9,211 nucleotides of DNA. Source: Pseudomonadota bacterium (GTDB lineage: Bacteria; Desulfobacterota; BSN033; WVXP01; G020346125). Position 1 is the first letter of the stretch, and the number at the start of each line of letters is the position of its first letter. The notes below the pieces were generated by a model. That model made no database searches. It saw only the letters and a list, made by a program, of their open reading frames with translations, and was not told the origin of the DNA. Positions 1-6,531 of the stretch are shown here, one piece after another. The position numbers and the translations under genes are program-made. The stretch covers positions 1-9,211 of the forward strand of contig DAOVGJ010000235.1 of assembly GCA_030672465.1 (NCBI GenBank). Direction: 5' to 3'.

Positions 1-98
1 TTCGGCAATGCGCGGCCCACGATGACGCTCATTGCATATTGCATGTAGGAAGTTTTCATTTCGTCTTTGATGCTTATGGGAATATTTACTCGTTGCAT
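1..98 (-). CDS. gyrA: DNA gyrase subunit A, N-terminal fragment (partial)
   Basis: Only the first 32 codons are in the window; the gene continues past base 1. The translation begins MQRVNIPISIKDEMKTSY and runs on through MQYAMSVIVGRALP. This is the highly conserved GyrA N-terminus (usual form EMKTSYLDYAMSVIVGRALPD), just ahead of the winged-helix region with the catalytic tyrosine, which is not visible here. GyrA is the DNA-cleaving subunit of the A2B2 topoisomerase that introduces negative supercoils. The start is ATG at 98-96, fixed by a strong GGAGGAG Shine-Dalgarno at 113-107 on the minus strand, 8 nt upstream. The two bases left at the edge (AA) mean the next residue is Asn or Lys rather than the common Asp. 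The gene is divergent from rpmH. The ParC paralogue is possible in principle, but the motif and the origin-like context favour GyrA. Confidence 0.88.
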   Translation of the reverse strand, partial: MQRVNIPISIKDEMKTSYMQYAMSVIVGRALP

Positions 99-129
99 TG
101 AGTTCTCTCCTCCACGCTGAAAAATAAAT

Positions 130-178
130 CCTCATTAAAAACTAAAATATAAAGCACTGATTGTCAACTATAATGAGG
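130..178. repeat. 8-bp inverted repeat framing the gyrA promoter
   Basis: CCTCATTA at 130-137 and TAATGAGG at 171-178 are perfect inverted copies 33 bp apart. They bracket the candidate gyrA -35 and -10 boxes. Arms this far apart fit a pair of operator half-sites or a looped regulatory site better than a terminator. Chance occurrence of an 8-bp pair cannot be excluded. A perfect TATAAT (169-174, plus strand) overlaps the right arm but has no -35 partner. Confidence 0.3.
139..167 (-). promoter_or_regulatory. candidate gyrA promoter
   Basis: Read on the minus strand, a perfect -35 box TTGACA (167-162) is followed after 17 bp by TAGTTT (144-139). That hexamer keeps the three most conserved -10 positions (T, A and final T). 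Transcription would start near base 132, about 34 nt ahead of the gyrA start codon. It lies between the arms of an 8-bp inverted repeat. The -10 is weak, so this is a prediction only. Confidence 0.45.
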
Positions 179-181
179 TCT

Positions 182-382
182 GGAGTTTCCGGAGTTTAAC
201 GGGAACACCGGTGTCCATGAGCGAAATTTGCTGGAGAAGTGGGGTACCAATCGAAGGTGGGTAGGAAGGGGAAAGCCGGCCCTTTAGAGGCTGGAAGGGG
301 TAAGTATTCCCCGCCCGTGGATCCCGAAAGGGTCACTTCGAAAGCACTGAAGCGAAGGGACAAAGGTGTTCCGTTATGAAAA
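182..382. repeat. TIR-bearing intergenic repeat, copy A (MITE- or BIME-like)
   Basis: The left end AACGGGAACACCGGTGTCC (198-216) and the right end (358-375), whose reverse complement is AACGGAACACCTTTGTCC, match at 16 of 18 aligned positions with one gap. They are therefore terminal inverted repeats. The right end can itself fold as GGGACA-loop-TGTTCC with one G-U pair. The left end centres on the perfect palindrome ACACCGGTGT. Both ends recur in copy B near 6698-6806: 185-226 matches 6701-6742 at 33 of 42 positions without gaps, and the right side shares the exact 14-mer AAGCACTGAAGCGA (342-355). The interior (about 227-335) is not shared. It contains a GAAA-capped hairpin near 318-336 and GGGG/CCCC arms at 297-312, with no ORF. 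No transposase is present. The outer flank GGAGTTTCC is also conserved between copies, so the true edges may lie slightly outside the TIRs. Confidence 0.6.
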
Positions 383-460
383 ATATAATTTGCTCTATAA
401 TCAATGGGTTAGTAAAATAATCCTCATATGGGTAAGGAAACTTCAGACATGGTGGTAGTA

Positions 461-490
461 TTGACAAATTGTGAGTATTATGATTATTTA
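461..490 (+). promoter_or_regulatory. candidate rpmH operon promoter
   Basis: A perfect -35 hexamer TTGACA (461-466) is followed at 17-18 bp by TTATTT/TATTTA (484-490), a weak but plausible sigma-70-type -10. Transcription would begin near 496, about 45 nt ahead of rpmH. The upstream stretch 376-460 is AT-rich and carries two TATAAT hexamers (384-389 and 396-401) that lack recognisable -35 partners. No consensus DnaA box (TTATCCACA) was seen anywhere in 99-540, so this region cannot be called oriC. Confidence 0.5.
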
Positions 491-540
491 GATTATTTAA
501 GCACTTTTGATATGAGAATTTTGGGCCTTTTGGAGTAAGA

Positions 541-675
541 ATGAAAAGGACTTACCAGCCCAGCAATAAGAAGAGGAAAAGGCGGCTTGGATTTAGGGCT
601 CGAATGCGGAGTAAGAATGGCAGGGAGATTCTGAGAAGGAGAAGGAGTAAGGGGAGGAGCCGGTTGGCCGCTTGA
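541..675 (+). CDS. rpmH: 50S ribosomal protein L34
   Basis: The gene encodes a 44-residue, extremely Arg/Lys-rich protein beginning MKRTYQPSNKKRKRRLGFRA. It contains FRARMRSKNGREILRRRRSKGR and ends RSRLAA, so it is a full-length textbook L34 (usual length 44-46). L34 is a small component of the large ribosomal subunit that packs against 23S rRNA. The start ATG has a GGAG Shine-Dalgarno at 532-535, 5 nt upstream. It is the first gene of the plus-strand cluster and is followed 39 nt later by rnpA, the near-universal bacterial rpmH-rnpA order. No terminator is evident between the two genes, so co-transcription is expected. Confidence 0.97.
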   Translation: MKRTYQPSNKKRKRRLGFRARMRSKNGREILRRRRSKGRSRLAA

Positions 676-714
676 TGAATAAAGGGACAATATCTTGATG
701 GGTCTCGGTTAACG

Positions 715-1045
715 ATGGGGAGGTCTTACGGGAGGGAAAATAGAATCTCGAGAAGGGTCGATTTTTGGAAGGATCGCGGGAGAAGAAAGAAGTTTGATAC
801 CGAACATTTTATGCTTATGTTGAGGAAAAACAACAAGGATGTTAAGAGATTAGGGCTGGTTGTGGGGAGGAAGGTGGGGGGGGGCGGTTTCAAGGAATCG
901 AATTAAACGATTGATTAGGGAATTCTTTAGATTAAACAAGGAGAAGATACCCGAATCATCAGACCTCATTGTTTTGGCGAAGGAGAATATTGAGATCAAG
1001 GGATACCAAGAGGTATTCGAGGAATTGAAGGTCATACTGAATTAG
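715..1045 (+). CDS. rnpA: RNase P protein component, interrupted by a +1 frameshift in a G9 run
   Basis: RnpA is the protein cofactor of RNase P, which removes 5' leaders from pre-tRNAs. The first frame (715-906) reads into RLGLVVGRKVGG and then loses homology, stopping at 904-906. The second frame (open from 860 to the TAG at 1043-1045) carries the RNR signature SRNRIKRLIREFFRLNKEKIP and the C-terminal part. Nine Gs (876-884) lie at the junction. With eight, the protein reads RKVGGAVSRNRIKRLIREFF without a break and is 109 residues long, close to the usual 110-120. RnpA is essential in studied bacteria, so a homopolymer sequencing or assembly error is the simplest explanation. A genuine mutation, or rescue by polymerase slippage on the G run, is possible. 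ATG 715 is the only start after the in-frame stop at 676-678, and it has no clear Shine-Dalgarno. Confidence 0.9.
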
Positions 1046-1067
1046 GCGGCAAATTACGCAAGGGGCC

Positions 1068-1307
1068 GTGAAATTGGGGATCAGGAGAGGAGCAATTCTT
1101 TCAATTCGGTTTTACCAGCATGTAATATCGCCTCTTTTGGGGCCTACCTGCCGTTTTGTTCCCAGCTGTTCTCAATATACCATTGATGCCATTGAACAAT
1201 GCGGATTCTTACGGGGAATTTGGCTTGGGGTGCTGAGAATTCTCAGGTGCCATCCATTTCATCCTGGCGGTTGTGATCCGGTTCGGGAACGTGGGGAAAA
1301 GGGCTGA
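1068..1307 (+). CDS. yidD: YidD family membrane protein insertion efficiency factor
   Basis: The 79-residue protein shows the complete YidD pattern: IRFYQHVISPLLGPTCRFVPSCSQY at about 13-37, then GIWLGVLRILRCHPFHPGGCDPV at about 50-72. The conserved cysteines are C28, C34 and C61. In E. coli, YidD sits at the inner membrane near the translocon and helps YidC-dependent insertion. The amphipathic N-terminus here fits membrane association. The start is GTG at 1068, preceded by an AGGGG motif unusually close to it (2 nt); no better in-frame start gives the family N-terminus. The gene lies 22 nt after rnpA and ends 13 nt before the yidC start, which is the standard rnpA-yidD-yidC order. The tail after PVRERGEKG is short, as in many homologues. 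Confidence 0.95.
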   Translation: MKLGIRRGAILSIRFYQHVISPLLGPTCRFVPSCSQYTIDAIEQCGFLRGIWLGVLRILRCHPFHPGGCDPVRERGEKG

Positions 1308-1320
1308 GGGATCATCCAGT

Positions 1321-3075
1321 ATGGAAAAAAGGGCGATTATAGCCATAGTTTTATCGATACTCATTCTTATGCTGTATCAAAAGTTTTTCTTAAAGGAGCA
1401 GCCAAAGAAGCGGGAGGAACAGAGAGGTATAGAGAGGATTGAACCGCTACCTTCGGCCCCAGAAGTGTCCGAGAAGAGGCCTGGGGGCGAATTATATGAG
1501 GGCGCGGTTGGAAGAGAAGGGGAAAGGTTTGTATCCAAGCGAGCCGAGGAAGAGGAAAGGAAAGGGCTCAGGGATGTGCCTGTTCAGACGGAATTGTATT
1601 CGGCTATCTTCTCGAGTTACGGCGGACGATTGAAGAGTTGGAGGTTAAATCACTATATGAATGTCGTTGAGCAAGGGCGGTTCATCCGTTGGTTTCAGGG
1701 GACAGAAAGGAAGGTAAAGGGGCTCTTTGGATTTGGAGGAAAAACGCCTTTCGAGGGGAAGCCCGAACCGGTTGAGCTAGTGACAACAGAGGAGCTGGTG
1801 AACCTTCCTCTGGCAATCGAGGTCGAGGATGAGGGTGGGAATGTCACCTTTGCCCCTATGGATGTTGACGGTGATTCGATCTTCTTGGGGGGCAATGTAA
1901 GGGAGGGAACCCTTTTGTTCAGGGGAAGTGCTCCCAACGGTCTTGAAGTATCCAGAAGATACCGGTTCTACGATGATCCGTATCGCGTTGACATGGAGGT
2001 TAGAATCAAAAACCGGGGGGGAAGACCAAAGAATGTGAGGGTAGCACTGGTATGGTTTGAGATGATGATGGAGACAGGGTCTCGGGCTTTTGCTGGTCCC
2101 GTGGCCATGGTAGATGGGAAGGTGACGGAAATAAAGGCGAAGAAGTTCAAGAAAGAGGAGTTATTGTTATCAGGTGACATTCAATGGTTTGGGAGTTCAA
2201 TGGGTGAAAAGAACGTTCTAGACCCGAAAAAGAGAAAACCCTTTTTCGTCTCCCTTATCGTGCCCAAAGAGAACGAGGGGATAAAGCTCGGGATAGGGAT
2301 GAAAGATGAAAAGGTAATGTATAGCCGGGTTGTATATCCTGCCCGCAGTATTCCCGGGGGGGGAGAGGCGGTATATTCCTACGAGCTTTATATCGGCCCA
2401 AAGGTTATCAGTCTTCTCAAGGGATTGAACGTTGGGGCGGAGAAGGTTGTCCGCTTTGGATGGTTTACGCCTATTGCCAAGATGTTGCTTCTCTTCATTA
2501 ATCTTACCCATAAGGTTACGAAGAACTATGGAGCGGATATCATCATTATCTCCGTGTTATTGAAGATCTTATTTTGGCCCCTGACGAAAAAGAGCTATGT
2601 GTCGATGAAGAAGATGCAGAAGGTCCAGCCAGAAATGGCGATGCTGCGCGAAAAGTACAAGGACGATAAAGCCCGGCTCAATAAGGAAATGATGGACCTC
2701 TATAAGAGGAGGAGAGTCAACCCATTGGGCGGATGCCTTCCAATGTTGGTTCAGATACCGATTTTCTTTGCCCTCTATTGGGCCCTCATGGGTTCCATTG
2801 AATTGAGACATGCCCCTTTTATCTTTTGGATTAAGGATTTATCGTACCGGGATCCGATTTACATTTCACCGATTTTGATGGGTGCATCAATGCTGTGGCA
2901 GCAGAAGATGACGCCGACAGTGGGAGATCCGAGACAGGCGAAACTGATGATGCTCATGCCCATCATCTTTACCTTTCTCTTTTTGAGTTTCCCCGCAGGG
3001 CTGGTTATCTATTGGCTGGTTACCAATATTCTAACGATAGGTCAACAGTATCTCATCAACAAGATGATGAAATAA
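1321..3075 (+). CDS. yidC: membrane protein insertase YidC (Oxa1 family)
   Basis: This 584-residue protein (E. coli YidC has 548) inserts and folds inner-membrane proteins, alone or with SecYEG. Residues 4-20 (RAIIAIVLSILILMLYQ) form the N-terminal membrane anchor. A charged linker runs to about 80, and a periplasmic P1 domain follows to about 370. The Oxa1/60KD_IMP core spans about 385-584, with the cytoplasmic hairpin MKKMQKVQPEM and the hallmark KRRRVNPLGGCLPMLVQIPIF. In the hydrophilic groove, the position of E. coli Arg366 is Lys415 (VLLKILFWPLTKK), which keeps the positive charge. The C-terminus (INKMMK) lacks the long basic tail of some homologues. A longer in-frame reading from 1273 exists, but ATG 1321 gives the canonical MEKRxII N-terminus and follows a GAGGG Shine-Dalgarno near 1306-1310. 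Confidence 0.97.
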   Translation: MEKRAIIAIVLSILILMLYQKFFLKEQPKKREEQRGIERIEPLPSAPEVSEKRPGGELYEGAVGREGERFVSKRAEEEERKGLRDVPVQTELYSAIFSSYGGRLKSWRLNHYMNVVEQGRFIRWFQGTERKVKGLFGFGGKTPFEGKPEPVELVTTEELVNLPLAIEVEDEGGNVTFAPMDVDGDSIFLGGNVREGTLLFRGSAPNGLEVSRRYRFYDDPYRVDMEVRIKNRGGRPKNVRVALVWFEMMMETGSRAFAGPVAMVDGKVTEIKAKKFKKEELLLSGDIQWFGSSMGEKNVLDPKKRKPFFVSLIVPKENEGIKLGIGMKDEKVMYSRVVYPARSIPGGGEAVYSYELYIGPKVISLLKGLNVGAEKVVRFGWFTPIAKMLLLFINLTHKVTKNYGADIIIISVLLKILFWPLTKKSYVSMKKMQKVQPEMAMLREKYKDDKARLNKEMMDLYKRRRVNPLGGCLPMLVQIPIFFALYWALMGSIELRHAPFIFWIKDLSYRDPIYISPILMGASMLWQQKMTPTVGDPRQAKLMMLMPIIFTFLFLSFPAGLVIYWLVTNILTIGQQYLINKMMK

Positions 3076-3082
3076 GAGAGCT

Positions 3083-3748
3083 ATGAAAATGGAAGAGAAG
3101 GATAAGGATTTGGAGAAGGAAGAAGGAAAGGGCGATGAGGTTCTCGAAGAGAGGGAAAGTGGCGGGCTTTCCAATGGCACGCAAAAGCCCTTTAGCTTTG
3201 AAGAAGAAGGGTATTGGGAGTCCATTCCCGAGCAGGAGGACGCAAGGGAGAAGAGGGTGACGTGGCTAAGAAGGACCCTTGGCGAGATTATAGAGCGGAT
3301 GGGGATCAAGGCTTATATAGAGGCACAACAAAGGGAGGGGGAGATTTTTCTCGAAATCAAAGGCGATGGAAGCGGGCTCATCATTGGCAAACACGGCCAG
3401 ACCCTTGATGCCCTGCAGTATATCATGAATAAAATTGCCGCCCATAGGTACAGGGAGGTACGGGAAAAGGTTCTTTTGGATACGGAGAATTACCGCGGAA
3501 GAAGGGTTGCGGCCCTTGAAAGCATGGCACTTCGAATGAGGGAAAAGGTTAAGAAATCGAGGAAGGCCGTAACCATTGGACCCCTGAATCCCCAAGATCG
3601 AAGGATTATCCACGTCACGTTGAGCGGAGATGAAGATGTTCGAACGGAAAGCAAAGGGGAGGGGTTTTACAAAAAGCTCGTTATTATGCCCAAATCCAGG
3701 GGAAGCAGGGGCCAAGAGACGTCCCCGGGCGGTACCCATCTTACGTAA
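3083..3748 (+). CDS. jag: Jag/KhpB-type KH-R3H RNA-binding protein lacking the Jag-N domain
   Basis: The 221-residue protein has a KH-type RNA-binding fold with the GxxG loop G102-K-H-G105 (SGLIIGKHGQTLDALQYIMNK). An R3H motif follows in DRRIIHVTL (Arg173-x3-His177), then a basic tail. Jag/KhpB (EloR) proteins bind RNA and, in Gram-positives, influence cell elongation; the role in Gram-negatives is little known. The usual N-terminal Jag-N domain of about 50 residues is absent. In its place is a highly charged, probably disordered Lys/Glu segment (residues 1-about 60). The start ATG (3083) follows an AGAGAG motif at 3075-3080; an in-frame ATG at 3089 is an alternative. The gene begins 7 nt after yidC and overlaps mnmE by one base (TAATG), so it is translationally coupled within the cluster. 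Confidence 0.9.
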   Translation: MKMEEKDKDLEKEEGKGDEVLEERESGGLSNGTQKPFSFEEEGYWESIPEQEDAREKRVTWLRRTLGEIIERMGIKAYIEAQQREGEIFLEIKGDGSGLIIGKHGQTLDALQYIMNKIAAHRYREVREKVLLDTENYRGRRVAALESMALRMREKVKKSRKAVTIGPLNPQDRRIIHVTLSGDEDVRTESKGEGFYKKLVIMPKSRGSRGQETSPGGTHLT

Positions 3749-5136
3749 TGCTCCTTAATGGCGAAAAGGATACCATTGCGGCTATTGGCACACCCCACGG
3801 TGAATCCGGAATAGGTATCGTACGAATCAGTGGCCCCTTGGCAGAGAAGGTGGCCACGAGATTATTTCGCGCCAAGAAGAAGCCTGCCCACCTAAAATCC
3901 CACCATCTCTATTACGGGGAAATAGTCGACCCGGAGAATGGAAAACCCCTTGATGAGGTGCTCCTTACCCTGATGCGAAAGCCGAAGACCTACACCAGGG
4001 AAGATGTCGTAGAAATTAACTGCCACGGTGGATATTTGGTGTTGAAGAGGGTTTTGGAGGTAGTTTTGGGGCAAGGGGTCCGGCTAGCCCAGCCTGGGGA
4101 GTTTACCAAGAGGGCCTTTTTGAATGGGAGAATCGATCTATCCCAAGCTGAGGCAGTAATCGACGTGATAAGGGCAAAGACGGCCAAAAGTCTTAAGATG
4201 GCCAATCAGCAGTTGAAGGGAAATATTTCCCATGAGATTGAGGGGCTGAGGGAAGGGGTGGTCAGAAATTTGGCCTTCGTTGAGGCTTTAATCGATTTTC
4301 CGGATGAAGACATCGAGGTGGATGGGGATGTGATCAGGAGAGGCCTGGAGGAGGGCCAGAGGAGAGTGAGGGGACTTATCGAATCCTATGAGGAGGGAAG
4401 GATCTATAGGGATGGTGTATCGGTAAGCATCGTGGGAAAGACCAATGTGGGGAAATCCAGCCTCTTGAACATACTCCTTAGGGAGAATAGGGCTATAGTT
4501 ACCTCCATACCGGGAACTACACGAGACGTAATTGAGGAGGTCGTTAATATTCATGAGATTCCCATTCGGCTGGTGGATATGGCTGGGATTAGGAGGGCAT
4601 CCAACCCCATTGAGAGGGAAGGTGTGAGATTGGCCAAGGATAAGGTGGCCGACGCGGATATGGTGATATTGGTTATTGATGGCAGCCGAGGGTTAGATAA
4701 GGACGATCGGGAGATCATCGATGAAGTAAGGGAGAAGAAGAAGGTGGTCGCCGCAAACAAAATGGATCTTCCCATCAAGACCTCCATGGAGCAGATTCAA
4801 GAATTTCTTCCGAATACAAAAGTAGTGGAAATTTCCGCCCTTAAGAACTGGGGAATCGATACATTGAAGGATTCCCTTTACTGCACGCTGACGGGGGATG
4901 GTGTTGGACGCGATACCGGAGAAGTGATAGCCGTTAATGCCCGACACAAGAAGGCGCTTGAGGGATCACTGGAATGCCTTAGGAGGGCAAGGGAAGGGAT
5001 GGAGGGAAAGATTCCCATTGAGCTTATAGCCCTGGAATTGAGATCGTGCCTCGATTATCTGGGAGAGATAAGAGGGGAGACAACGACACAGGAAGTCTTG
5101 GAGTGCATATTTAGTCAGTTTTGTATCGGGAAGTGA
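3748..5136 (+). CDS. mnmE: tRNA modification GTPase MnmE (TrmE)
   Basis: The 462-residue, full-length protein works with MnmG to install the aminomethyl-type modification at C5 of wobble U34 in several tRNAs. The tetrahydrofolate-binding N-domain begins KDTIAAIGTPHGESGIGIVRISGP and includes CHGGYLVLKRVLE and PGEFTKRAFLNGRIDLSQAEAV. The inserted G domain shows G1 GKTNVGKS (230-237), G2 GTTRD (256-260), G3 DMAG (277-280) and G4 NKMD (337-340). The counterpart of catalytic E. coli Glu282 is Glu289. The C-terminus CIGK (Cys459) is the conserved cysteine motif. G3 has Met where Thr is usual (DTAG), a small oddity. The start overlaps the jag stop in TAATG. The mnmG gene is not in the window. The radical SAM gene starts 1 nt after the stop codon. 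Confidence 0.97.
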   Translation: MLLNGEKDTIAAIGTPHGESGIGIVRISGPLAEKVATRLFRAKKKPAHLKSHHLYYGEIVDPENGKPLDEVLLTLMRKPKTYTREDVVEINCHGGYLVLKRVLEVVLGQGVRLAQPGEFTKRAFLNGRIDLSQAEAVIDVIRAKTAKSLKMANQQLKGNISHEIEGLREGVVRNLAFVEALIDFPDEDIEVDGDVIRRGLEEGQRRVRGLIESYEEGRIYRDGVSVSIVGKTNVGKSSLLNILLRENRAIVTSIPGTTRDVIEEVVNIHEIPIRLVDMAGIRRASNPIEREGVRLAKDKVADADMVILVIDGSRGLDKDDREIIDEVREKKKVVAANKMDLPIKTSMEQIQEFLPNTKVVEISALKNWGIDTLKDSLYCTLTGDGVGRDTGEVIAVNARHKKALEGSLECLRRAREGMEGKIPIELIALELRSCLDYLGEIRGETTTQEVLECIFSQFCIGK

Positions 5137-5137
5137 G

Positions 5138-6493
5138 ATGTTTCACGTGAAACAGAATGGATCGATCCTGCTCGTAAACCCATGGATTTACGATTTTGCG
5201 GCCTTCGACCTTTGGGCAAAGCCCTTGGGACTTCTCTATATCGCGGGATTGCTGAGGAATAGGGGGTATGAAATAGAATATATCGACTGTTTGGATATCC
5301 ACCATCCCCAAATGGTTCGGGAAAGAGGTCGTCCGAGACGGAAGGGATATCACCAGGGCCATTTCTTCAAAGAGAATATCAATAAACCCCCCGCCCTTGA
5401 CGACATACCCAGAAAATATAGTCGGTACGGCATAACGGAGGAGGCATTTAGAGAGCGATTAGAAGCCATGGGTGAGCCCAGGGTTGTCCTGGTCACATCC
5501 ATAATGACCTATTGGTATCCTGGTCCATTCCATGTGATTCGACTGATCAAAGAGCGATACCCGAAGTCCTTCGTGGTAATGGGGGGTATCTATGCGACCC
5601 TGTGTCCGGATCATGCCCGCACGTACTCAAAGGCGGATTATGTTTTACCGGGAGATGGGCTTGCAAAGATATTGGGTATTGTAGAGGGACTCATGGGGGT
5701 TTCATCGCCCGGGATTACCCAGAGCTCGCATCTAGATGGCCTGGCCTATCCGGCCTTCGATCTCTACCCAATTCTCGATTATGGCTGCATATTAACCTCC
5801 CAGGGATGTCCTTACAGGTGCGATTATTGTGCGTCTTGGAAGATTACCCGCGGGTTTAGTCATCGCGATCCCCAAAGGGTAGTCGATGAAATCGAGCTTT
5901 GGCAGAGCACCTTCAAGGTCAACGATATTGCTTTTTATGATGATGCGTTGTTGGTGGATTCGGAAGGGCATTTCATTCCTATGGTGAAAGAACTTTTACG
6001 AAGGGGCATACGATGTCGCTTCCACACCCCCAATGGTATCCATGGCAGGGAGCTGTCCGATGAAATTGCGAGCTTGATGTATGAGGTTGGGTTCAAGACC
6101 GTTCGCCTTGGTTTGGAGACAACCAATGCGATCAGGCAAAAGAGCACTGGGGATAAAATAACGAACAGGGAAATGGAAAGGGCCGTTACGTATTTGAGGC
6201 AGGCAGGATTTTCAAGGGAGGATATAGGGGTTTATGTCCTTGCAGGCCTCCCAGGACAAAGGGTATCAGAGGTCGAAGAGAGCATCAAATTTGTCCGGGC
6301 ATGCGGGGCGACCCCCAAATTGGCGGAATATTCCCCCGTTCCCCAAACACCTTTATGGGAAGCCGCCGGTAGGGTTTCAGAATTTAATTTGAGGGGAGAA
6401 CCCCTCTTTCACAATAATTCGATCCTTCCCTGTCGTTGGGAGGAATTTACGTGGGAAGACCTCAACGAGTTAAAATTGCATTTGAGGAATTAA
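5138..6493 (+). CDS. radical SAM protein with B12-binding-like N-domain, function unknown
   Basis: The 451-residue protein has a Rossmann-like N-terminal half: ILLVNPWIYDF, then PLGLLYIAGLLRNRGYEIEYIDC at about 28-50, and FVVMGGIYATLCPDHA near 147-162. This resembles the cobalamin-binding domain of class B radical SAM enzymes, but the DxHxxG cobalamin-ligand motif is not visible. The radical SAM core follows with C224-x3-C228-x2-C231 (GCPYRCDYC), which ligates the 4Fe-4S cluster that cleaves SAM, and with VRLGLET and VYVLAGLPGQ later. Substrate and product are unknown. The start ATG follows the mnmE stop by one base, with GGGAAG at 5128-5133 as Shine-Dalgarno, so it is translated as part of the cluster. 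Its first codons (MFHVKQ) are encoded by a parS site. Methyltransferase, ring-forming or methylthiolation chemistry are all open. Confidence 0.85.
   Translation: MFHVKQNGSILLVNPWIYDFAAFDLWAKPLGLLYIAGLLRNRGYEIEYIDCLDIHHPQMVRERGRPRRKGYHQGHFFKENINKPPALDDIPRKYSRYGITEEAFRERLEAMGEPRVVLVTSIMTYWYPGPFHVIRLIKERYPKSFVVMGGIYATLCPDHARTYSKADYVLPGDGLAKILGIVEGLMGVSSPGITQSSHLDGLAYPAFDLYPILDYGCILTSQGCPYRCDYCASWKITRGFSHRDPQRVVDEIELWQSTFKVNDIAFYDDALLVDSEGHFIPMVKELLRRGIRCRFHTPNGIHGRELSDEIASLMYEVGFKTVRLGLETTNAIRQKSTGDKITNREMERAVTYLRQAGFSREDIGVYVLAGLPGQRVSEVEESIKFVRACGATPKLAEYSPVPQTPLWEAAGRVSEFNLRGEPLFHNNSILPCRWEEFTWEDLNELKLHLRN
5139..5154. promoter_or_regulatory. parS centromere-like ParB-binding site
   Basis: TGTTTCACGTGAAACA is a perfect 16-bp palindrome identical to the consensus bacterial chromosomal parS. 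ParB dimers load here, spread along the DNA and interact with ParA and SMC to segregate the origin region. The site starts at the second base of the radical SAM start codon, so ParB occupancy overlaps its translation start region. No other perfect copy was noticed in the window, and parA and parB are not present. It supports an origin-proximal position for the segment. Confidence 0.93.
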
Positions 6494-6507
6494 TCAACAG
6501 AATTCCA

Positions 6508-6531
6508 GCGGGAAACCCCTGATATTCCCGT
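6508..6531 (+). terminator. hairpin after the radical SAM gene (weak terminator candidate)
   Basis: CGGGAA (6509-6514) and TTCCCG (6525-6530) form a 6-bp stem around a 10-nt loop, extendable by a G-U pair. It begins 15 nt after the stop codon of the last plus-strand gene. No T-tract follows, so intrinsic termination is doubtful. It may instead stabilise the mRNA 3' end. Confidence 0.3.

Noticed and set aside
99..540. Possible oriC between gyrA and rpmH
   Set aside because: The neighbourhood is origin-like and partly AT-rich, but no consensus DnaA boxes or AT-rich 13-mer arrays were found.
1273..1320. In-frame GTG extension upstream of the yidC start
   Set aside because: It would overlap the yidD 3' end and add 16 hydrophilic residues before the canonical MEKR membrane anchor. 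ATG 1321 fits the family better.
3266..3739. 157-codon minus-strand ORF opposite jag
   Set aside because: It is antisense to the KH-R3H coding sequence and has no Shine-Dalgarno or recognisable motif.
5111..5362. Minus-strand ORF also containing MFHVKH
   Set aside because: The peptide arises because parS is palindromic. The ORF is a shadow of the mnmE end and the radical SAM start.
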